A stretch of DNA of 14,949 nt, from positions 193,907,964-193,922,912 of the forward strand of contig JANKJI010000001.1 in NCBI GenBank assembly GCA_024626585.1, read 5' to 3'. Shown here in pieces: positions 9,983-14,949 of the stretch. The number at the start of each line of letters is the position of its first letter. Position 1 is the first letter of the stretch. The notes beneath the pieces were generated by a model. The model was not told the DNA's origin. It was given only the letters and a program-made list of their open reading frames with translations, and did no database searches. Both the position numbers and the translations under genes were made by a program. Origin of the DNA: Ginkgo biloba. Taxonomy: Eukaryota > Streptophyta > Ginkgoopsida > Ginkgoales > Ginkgoaceae.

Positions 9983-10337
9983 CTAAGATTGGTTCTAAAG
10001 TTGATACCAATTTACTATCATAATAGAAGTTGGTATTAGAACAAGTTTTTTACTTTGTTATTTTTTTCATACTCCTATTATTGGTGCATTGGTTGGATTG
10101 CTTCTAGTAATATGGATTGCCCACAATAAAGAGTAAGATCTTATTGGCACATTGGATGGATTGCTACTAGTAAGATAGATTCCCTATAATAGGAATAATT
10201 ATTTGGATAAAATATCAAATCCATGACAATTTTAAACTTATTGAAGGATAAAATATTGTTATTGTGGTCTATTATTTAAATTATCATATTTTTACATGTG
10301 ATCTCTACTCGAAGTGAATTAAGGACTACAAGCCAAG
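9983..10337 (+). other. Element N untranslated leader with partial PBS copies and a 63-base tandem repeat
   Basis: Non-coding stretch between primer-binding site and gag. It holds an inverted PBS-like TTGATACCAA at 10001 to 10010 and a second direct TGGTATTAGA at 10031 to 10040. A tandem repeat with a 63-base period begins ATTGGTGCATTGG at 10080 and ATTGGCACATTGG at 10143; both units continue with TGGATTGCT, CTAGTAA and GAT/GATTC-like segments. Leaders of this kind normally carry packaging signals; none is identifiable. Confidence 0.65.
10080..10205 (+). repeat. Two-unit tandem repeat, 63-base period, in element N leader
   Basis: Unit 1 runs 10080 to 10142 and unit 2 runs 10143 to 10205. Matching segments include ATTGG, CATTGG, TGGATTGCT and ACTAGTAA/TCTAGTAA. 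The units have diverged, so the duplication is not recent. Confidence 0.7.
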
Positions 10338-11549
10338 ATGTAGGGAGAGAGGAAAAGAGCTCCACGAAGTCCTTTTAAAATTAGATCCAACCATGAAGAA
10401 GAGGATGATTTGAGTAGGGATGAAGAGTATGGAGAAGGTATTCTTGAGGAAAAAGTGAACATGATGCAAATATATTTTAAGAAAATGATTAAATAGAAGA
10501 AGGAGAGTCAACAGACATTTAGAGGGATGATGACCCTCATGCAACAAATTTAAACTCAACTTTAAATGTTGAGTGTAGTAAGGACTACAGTACCTATCGT
10601 GGTAGACAAACCATTTTATACTCCTTTTCATTTTTTTTTTCCTTCATGGAATATTTTTCTACCTCTTACAGGTACTTCATCAACATATATACCTATGACA
10701 CATAATCCATTTTGAGTTGAGTCCAAGGTTGAAATACAGGTGTTTGAGGGAAGAATGGATGTAGAATATTTAGAGACTTGGATTTAATCATTAAAGGTAT
10801 ATTTTTGTTGTCAAGCCTAAATAGATGAGCAAAGGGTAATGTTTTCTACTTTGAAGATGGGGAAAAGGGAACTATTGTGGTGGGAATATTTTTGTAGGAT
10901 CATAGACTAGACAGGAAAACTACCAATTACTTCTTAGAATGAGTTCAAGAAGGAGTTGAGGAAAATTTTCTATCCACTTAGATATGAAGATGAACTTTTT
11001 CTCAAATGGCATCATCTAAGGAAAGGCCAAGGGAAAAGTTTAGAAGAATTTTATGAAGAGTATCAATATCTAATAATTCGGTTAGATATTCAAGAATCAA
11101 ATGAAAAAATGATACTTAAGTTTCTTGGGGATATACATGGATATATTATACATGAGTTGAAATTTTTTTCATTCCCTAGTCTACAAGAGGAATTTAGGCT
11201 TTCTTCTAAGATAGAGGCAAGAAGGAAATCTTCAAAGAGTTCAATAAAAGAAGAGGGAAAGCCTAAGAGAAAGGTGTCTCTCATATCAAATACTTCATCA
11301 ATAACATCATCCAAATCTTCTAGTACTACTTCAAGAAAGAAGAACAAGGGGGCTAAGAAGAATACAAGTTTAACATGGAGGAAGAACCAATATGGCTCCA
11401 AAACATGTTCACACTGTGGAAGAAAAAGATATGAAAAAGAGGGTTGTTGGAAGCTTAATCTAGAAAAGGCACCTGGATCACTACATCTACAAAAGCAAGA
11501 GAAGAAGAAATTGATTGACCGTATAATCACTTTGAATGAGCCAGATTGA
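10338..11549 (+). pseudogene. Element N gag, one frame with many stops
   Basis: Gag builds the particle that packages element RNA. A single frame from the ATG at 10338 encodes an acidic N-terminus (about codons 15 to 45), then the retrotransposon Gag domain at about codons 130 to 293. This includes VFEGRMDVEYLETWI, the ELLWWEYF double-Trp motif near codon 180, NEFKKELRKIFYPLRYED and SLEEFYEEYQYLIIRLDIQ. A Ser/Lys-rich basic tract (about codons 294 to 355) precedes a zinc knuckle at codons 357 to 370 (bases 11406 to 11447). The knuckle has the spacing Cx2Cx4(H)x4C, but the His is Tyr (TAT at 11430). In-frame stops lie at 10341, 10494, 10551, 10563, 10713, 10785, 10818, 10908, 10935 and 11547, yet I find no frameshift. 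The part from 10956 to 11549 is open for 197 codons. The ATG is chosen by position; the true start could differ. Confidence 0.85.
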
Positions 11550-12160
11550 ATGATAGTTCTTTTTAACACAAAGGATAAGAACATGGATAGAGAGAGTATT
11601 TTTACTATGCTAATGCAGGTGAAGAATAAAGTGATTTCAACTATTTTGGATAGTGGGAGCTAATAGAACTTGGTTTCAGCTAGTTTGGTCAAGGATTTGG
11701 GTCTATAACTTGAGGAGTTTCCTAACCCATATGAGATCAATGGCATAAAAAGAGAGGAGATTGATCAAGTGACACACCAATGCACTATTAAATTTTCAAG
11801 CATAAAGGATTGTATTGATAAAGTGACATGCTATGTACTACCAATGGATTTCACTAATGTTTTGTTGGGAATACCATTTATGATTTATATAAAGGCTACT
11901 ATTACTCCTTTTTTGGGGAAGTATGAGATAGAGAAGGATGGACAATCTTTCATTCTCAAGTCGGTTCTAGTTTTCAAGTCAACACCTTTGGTATCTAGAG
12001 TGAAAGATAAGCAAGTGATATAATCTCCAAGGATGTTTGTTTTTATGACAAAGGGAAAGGAATAATAATTAAAGATAGAAGTGGACTAAGCCTATCAAAA
12101 ATATTTCCCAATTGGAGAGATAATATTTTCCATCATAAATATGGAATCATTCCTCGTTGG
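11550..12160 (+). pseudogene. Element N retropepsin-like protease, broken
   Basis: Aspartic protease that would process Gag-Pol. It continues in the gag frame. ILDSGS at 11643 to 11660 is the active-site DSG/DTG motif with its Asp intact (11649 to 11651), followed by two stops (11661, 11664) and then NLVSASLVKDLGL, the usual NLI/F-x-x-x-LVKKLGL continuation. Another stop is at 11706. The flap side follows, and NVLLGIPF at 11856 to 11879 matches the VLG(x)PW/PY motif. An 84-codon open segment runs 11769 to 12023. After the stop at 12021 the same frame still reads like a linker (for example SPRMFVFMTKGKE) to about 12160, where 3' LTR sequence begins abruptly. The reverse transcriptase that should follow is gone. 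Confidence 0.8.
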
Positions 12161-12165
12161 AGAGT
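12155..12165 (+). other. Element N deletion junction between pol linker and 3' LTR
   Basis: Protease-linker coding runs directly into sequence equivalent to base 9450 of the 5' LTR. GAGAG occurs at the join (GTTGGAGAGTTTGG) and at the matching place in the 5' LTR (AATAGAGAGACTTTGG), so short-homology recombination is a reasonable cause. Missing are RT, RNase H, integrase, the polypurine tract and about 380 bases of LTR. Confidence 0.75.
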
Positions 12166-12685
12166 TTGGTTTATTGTCCAAAGGTTATGTGAATGAATTA
12201 TTATCTTTGATTTATCTTGGATTATAGTTTTATGGTGATCGATCTTAGAGTGAAAATCTTATTAGATGCATTGAATATGGTAGGATATCTTGTAGGGTTA
12301 TTTTTTAGGTTCACATGATAGGTACAAAACATTATTAGGCTTTGTGTAAAGGGTGCACAGTGTCAAAATAAAAAAATATGGTTGCGGCTGAGTTTGCATG
12401 AGTTATAGGTAGTATCGTGATAGTGTGTTATATTTCCATAGAATTATGGATCCATTCACACAAAGAGAATGCAAAATAAAGGTATCTTATTGATATATGT
12501 GCAAATACATAGTATTAGAGAAATTTGACAAATATCAAGCCATATAGACTATATAGAGTGACTACACATACTTATTCTAGAATACAAACAATACATTGGT
12601 TTGATAGATACAATTAGCCCCTTGGATTTTTAATCACACTTTCACATACTTTTGAAAATATTCCAACCACCAAGCGAGTACATTA
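12161..12685 (+). repeat. Element N 3' LTR, 5'-truncated
   Basis: It aligns with 9450 to 9968 of the 5' LTR, with shared blocks such as TTATGTGAATGAATTATTATC, TTAGAGTGAAAAT and TGGATCCAT. It ends GTACATTA, where the 5' copy ends GTACATCA, and is followed directly by the target duplication. The U3-equivalent part is absent. It contains small insertions relative to the 5' copy, for example GATTTATC near 12209. Confidence 0.85.
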
Positions 12686-12690
12686 ACTAC
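12686..12690 (+). repeat. Target-site duplication ACTAC, right copy
   Basis: ACTAC follows the end of the 3' LTR and pairs with 9066 to 9070. The sequence after it resumes element B and aligns with element A from about 2640 onward. Confidence 0.85.
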
Positions 12691-13676
12691 TCTATGATAA
12701 TCACATCACTCACCCATGTGTTGAGAAGTCTTTCCTTTTGGTTTCCATACTCCCTTTTGTTGTCCTAGAGGCTTTTAAGTAATTTTGTTGGTAAATCTAT
12801 CTTAAGATTTACATTTGGCGATGTATTTAGTAGATTTTATATATGGTGTCTTACCCTTGATAAAATCTTAGAAAAAATAGTACTTATTTTTTCCAAATGC
12901 ACTTTAATCAATAGTATCATTATATTAATGATCGAAATGGATAGATTTCATTAAATAATTTCCTTTGAAATTCTCCTCAAGCTTGGTTGAAAATTAGAAA
13001 TCCTAACCAGGTGTGTTGATTATAAGGAAACCCATTCAATCCTTGACTTATTAATATATATATCATTTTTATTTGATAATTTTCATCTCCTTGTAATATA
13101 AAATGTCCAACTAAATTTCTAAGGCATAGAATTTGTTATTATAATCTTGCATTATTTACCTTATTTTTTGCCTAAGTCATTACCATTAGATGATATTATC
13201 ATATATATACCCAACTAGGTATAATTTATCTTATAATAAAGATTTAAATATTATAAATATTTTAATGGGCTTGATTTATCTTCCTTTCCCTACTTATAAA
13301 ATGATTCTGACCAAAATACAAAATTTTGTGATAATTTTAATTAGGTAAAATAAATTTTATCTTTATCATCAACAGAGTTAAATAAGAAGTAAACATCTAA
13401 TTATTTTAGCTAATAATCCAAGTAATCAACATAACATTTTCCTATGAAACTAAGTATATATATATTAATTTCAACTTTGAAGGGATTTTTTCCTCTAGAT
13501 GGTGCATCTAAAGTTTTAAGTGGTAAAGGTTTTTTCTCCTTCATCAAATCTAAAAATCTTGCAAAGACCTCTTTCTTTTGCTTCAACAATGCCTCTTCAA
13601 CCACTTGCTTCAAAGTTTCAATGATGGGGTTTTCTTGCTCTTTTCTCTAAAGTTCATAACTCCCTTCCTCCATCAT
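12691..13676 (-). pseudogene. Element B gag, N-terminal and central part, broken
   Basis: The frame starts at two ATG codons on the minus strand (13676 to 13671). It reads MMEEGSYEL, a stop at codon 10, then a Lys/Glu/Gln-rich helix (ETLKQVVEEALLKQKKEVFA) and FLDLMKEKKPLP. It continues as GKNPFKVEINIYILSF, VDYLDY, a stop, LDVYFLFNSVDDKDKIYF and LSQNFVFWSESFYK (FW motif at 13316 to 13293). This matches the LDNWLxxLExYF and WWESF pattern of retrotransposon Gag. Beyond about 13250 the frame is eroded, with YNNKFYALEI near 13130 as the next recognisable block. Codons between 13613 and 13410 are open. The C-terminal part is separated from this piece by element N and lies at 8800 to 9065. The start is supported by a 137-base leader from the primer-binding site. 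Confidence 0.7.
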
Positions 13677-13813
13677 GGATGAAGCTCCAATTTTTCTTGT
13701 CTTGGGCAGTGGATAAAGTAGTCGATTTTATAGTACAAGTTGCTTTCTCTTATACATGGATGTTGTCCACCTTTGTATATACTTCAACCAAAGTGAATCT
13801 TTCCACAAACCTA

Positions 13814-13826
13814 GCTCTCATATAAA
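13814..13826 (-). promoter_or_regulatory. Element B primer-binding site (tRNA-iMet type), decayed
   Basis: The minus strand reads TATATGAGAGCTAGG, against TGGTATCAGAGC(TAGG). The GAGAGC half is intact here, while element A keeps the GATATCA half at the aligned position. It lies about 137 bases before the gag start and 2 to 3 bases after the LTR end (GGATTA, with the terminal CA now TA). Confidence 0.6.
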
Positions 13827-13828
13827 AT

Positions 13829-14949
13829 TAATCCAAATCTATAGCCAAAAGTTTAGAGGAATAACCAAAAAGATGAAGAGATCTTTGGTTAATGGTACAA
13901 AAAATTAATGGTTTCCTCTTGTAGACTAAATCAAAAATTTTACCAGCACTTTGCAAAACAAGAAACTAAAGGTATAACAAGCATGACTATTCACAAGTCA
14001 ATTATTACAGCTTAGAATTACAAATAAGAGTTGATATCTTAGCCTCCTAGAAGATGAGAACCTACTGTAACCTCTAACACATGATGGATTCTATTGTGTT
14101 TGAGACAGAGGTCAAAACTTTTTTCTTTGCTCCTCCAAATTTGCACGCCTACAAGGAAAGAGTAGAGAAAAAGACCCTTGAAATTCCAAAATTTTCCCCT
14201 TCATATGGGAGTTTGTAAGAACCCATACGAAAGATATGAAATACAAAATAATCAAAAAGCATCTTGGTCATTTAATCATTTTTATTATTCTCTATTTTTC
14301 TTCTTATTTTTTCTTATCCATGTAGGTTTCTTGTGTGAGTATTTTGACCATAGCTTTCTACTCATAGCTCCATTTTTCAACTCCTTTATATCGTCGAGAA
14401 CGTAACAGAAAGCTTCACATCTTTTCTCTAATAAACATTTGTTGATTCTTAATGGTTTGTGCGCAATTCAAATCTAACATTCTAGAAATTTGTCAAATTG
14501 GAAAAATGGATAGAATATAATTTCACCTGTCAAAACTTGTCAAAATCATACAAAATTTTACAGATGCTTGGTTCCACGTATACTATAGCTTGTCTCAAAC
14601 TTTCAAGTCATTTTTACATGATTTCACTCCATTTAATCAATCTAATCAATGACTAGGTTCTGCACTAAATTCATCCTTTTGGTAGTCATTACCACTATAT
14701 TATTAGTGGCTCTCTCTCCTATAGCTTTTAACTAAAGTTTAAATGTCTTTGCTTTAAATTCTTTTGCTTTAAAGGGAAATGGAGACCTTTCTATTCATGC
14801 ATCATGTTCTTATTAAAACATTTTCCTTTAATACTTACCTTTGAGCACCCTTCCTTTAATACTTACCTTTGAGCAGTCTTATAAGTGCTTTTATTATAAA
14901 ATAAGCAATCTTCCTATTTTATACCTCTAATCAAGTATCGTCATAGCTA
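13829..14949 (-). repeat. Element B 5' LTR, running off the right edge
   Basis: Non-coding sequence upstream (minus sense) of the primer-binding site, aligned with 3774 to 4760 of element A. Matching blocks include GAGAACCTA near 14057 and 4021, the TCTAGA block near 14483 and 4488, and ATAAGTGCTTT near 14881 and 4703. At least 1.1 kb long; its outer end is outside the window. A patch at 14391 to 14463 keeps four CG dinucleotides, unusual here. It also contains a 28-base tandem duplication near 14823. Confidence 0.6.
14823..14875. repeat. Perfect 25-base direct duplication, 28-base period
   Basis: The 25 bases from 14823 to 14847 are repeated exactly at 14851 to 14875 (start TTCCTTTAATACTT, end CTTTGAGCA), separated by CCC. 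Identity of the two units in an otherwise decayed LTR indicates a recent slippage-type duplication. Confidence 0.9.

Larger units (their letters stand above)
9071..12685 (+). mobile_element. Element N: nested, internally deleted Ty3/gypsy retrotransposon
   Basis: Plus-strand LTR retrotransposon inserted into the gag of element B. It has a 5' LTR (9071 to 9968), primer-binding site (9971 to 9982), leader, gag, protease and a 5'-truncated 3' LTR (about 12161 to 12685). The ends are TGATGT and ACATCA, with the last C now T in the 3' copy, and ACTAC flanks both sides. The gag has the plant Ty3/gypsy form with a CCHC-type knuckle, and the protease follows in the same frame. Reverse transcriptase, RNase H, integrase, the polypurine tract and about 380 bases of the 3' LTR are missing. 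The two LTR copies agree at roughly four bases in five by eye, so the insertion is old. It could move only with proteins supplied by another element, and its damaged 3' LTR makes even that unlikely. Confidence 0.9.
7640..14949 (-). mobile_element. Element B: second copy of the element A family, split by element N
   Basis: The minus strand carries, from right to left, LTR (13829 to the window end), primer-binding site (13814 to 13826), gag (13676 down to 12691, resuming at 9065), protease and pre-RT (about 8800 to 8325), and finger plus integrase (about 8190 to 7640). It aligns with element A throughout in the same orientation. Position 250 of A corresponds to about 7770 here, and 3700 of A to about 13760. 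The middle of pol is deleted. Bases 9066 to 12690 are the nested element N and its target duplication. B keeps longer open stretches than A and more CG dinucleotides in its LTR, so it is probably younger. Its left boundary is where similarity to A's integrase C-terminus ends and is approximate. Confidence 0.85.

Noticed and set aside
10326-10631. Minus-strand frame of 101 codons
   Set aside because: It lies antisense to the element N gag, whose plus-strand frame carries recognisable Gag motifs. The antisense protein has no motif and is rich in His and Leu by codon mirroring.
11090-11584. Minus-strand frame of 164 codons
   Set aside because: Antisense shadow of the 197-codon open part of the element N gag; its Phe/Leu/Ser-rich content mirrors Lys/Glu/Arg codons on the other strand.
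9061-12700. Reading the paired 9450-9968 and 12161-12685 similarity as a simple duplicated intergenic repeat
   Set aside because: The pair brackets a PBS, gag and protease in the right order and is itself bracketed by a 5-base target duplication, so these are LTRs.
13444-13650. Plus-strand frame of 68 codons
   Set aside because: Antisense to the element B gag N-terminus, which has a coherent Lys/Glu-rich helix and is alignable to element A.
14178-14405. Plus-strand frame of 75 codons with a Phe-rich, membrane-like stretch
   Set aside because: It lies inside the element B LTR, the frame is not kept in the aligned part of element A, and the Phe run comes from a T-rich tract.
1-14949. Ty1/copia origin for elements A and B
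   Set aside because: In copia the integrase precedes the reverse transcriptase. Here it follows RNase H, and the integrase motifs match Ty3/gypsy.
1-14949. CRISPR array, tRNA or rRNA genes, bacterial operons
   Set aside because: No regularly spaced identical repeats, no cloverleaf or rRNA core sequence, and no ribosome-binding-site-led gene series were found.

Overview
The window looks like nuclear DNA from a seed plant with a transposon-rich, probably large genome. It is very AT-rich and CG dinucleotides are scarce: the first 600 bases contain only two. Every recognisable coding signal belongs to decayed Ty3/gypsy LTR retrotransposons, and the primer-binding sites match the initiator-Met tRNA type common in plants. 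I see no host gene, rRNA, tRNA, CRISPR array or bacterial operon. The plant group cannot be fixed from the sequence.

Layout. Element A (minus strand, about 1 to 4760) reads from right to left as LTR, primer-binding site, gag, protease, reverse transcriptase, RNase H and integrase, and its integrase runs off the left edge. About 4761 to 5450 holds nothing I recognise. About 5450 to 7640 (region C) has plus-strand patches that look like very old coding sequence, possibly the gag-protease part of another retroelement. Element B (minus strand, about 7640 to 14949) is a second, less decayed copy of the same family as A. It has lost most of its reverse transcriptase and RNase H and is split by a nested element.

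Element N (plus strand, 9071 to 12685) is the nested insertion. It is flanked by the 5-base target duplication ACTAC and begins and ends with TGATGT and ACATCA. It carries a complete 5' LTR, a tRNA-Met primer-binding site, a gag and protease in one continuous but stop-riddled frame, and a 5'-truncated 3' LTR. Its reverse transcriptase, RNase H and integrase are deleted. Element A shows the same site uninterrupted near position 2636, which confirms that N jumped into B.

Order of events inferred: A and B are old, B lost about 1.1 kb of pol, N inserted into the gag part of B and then lost its own pol. All copies decayed by point mutation. None can now make an intact protein. The value of the window is as a nested-insertion fossil record rather than as a functional system. 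I did not find a convincing new biological system; the least explained stretch is region C.
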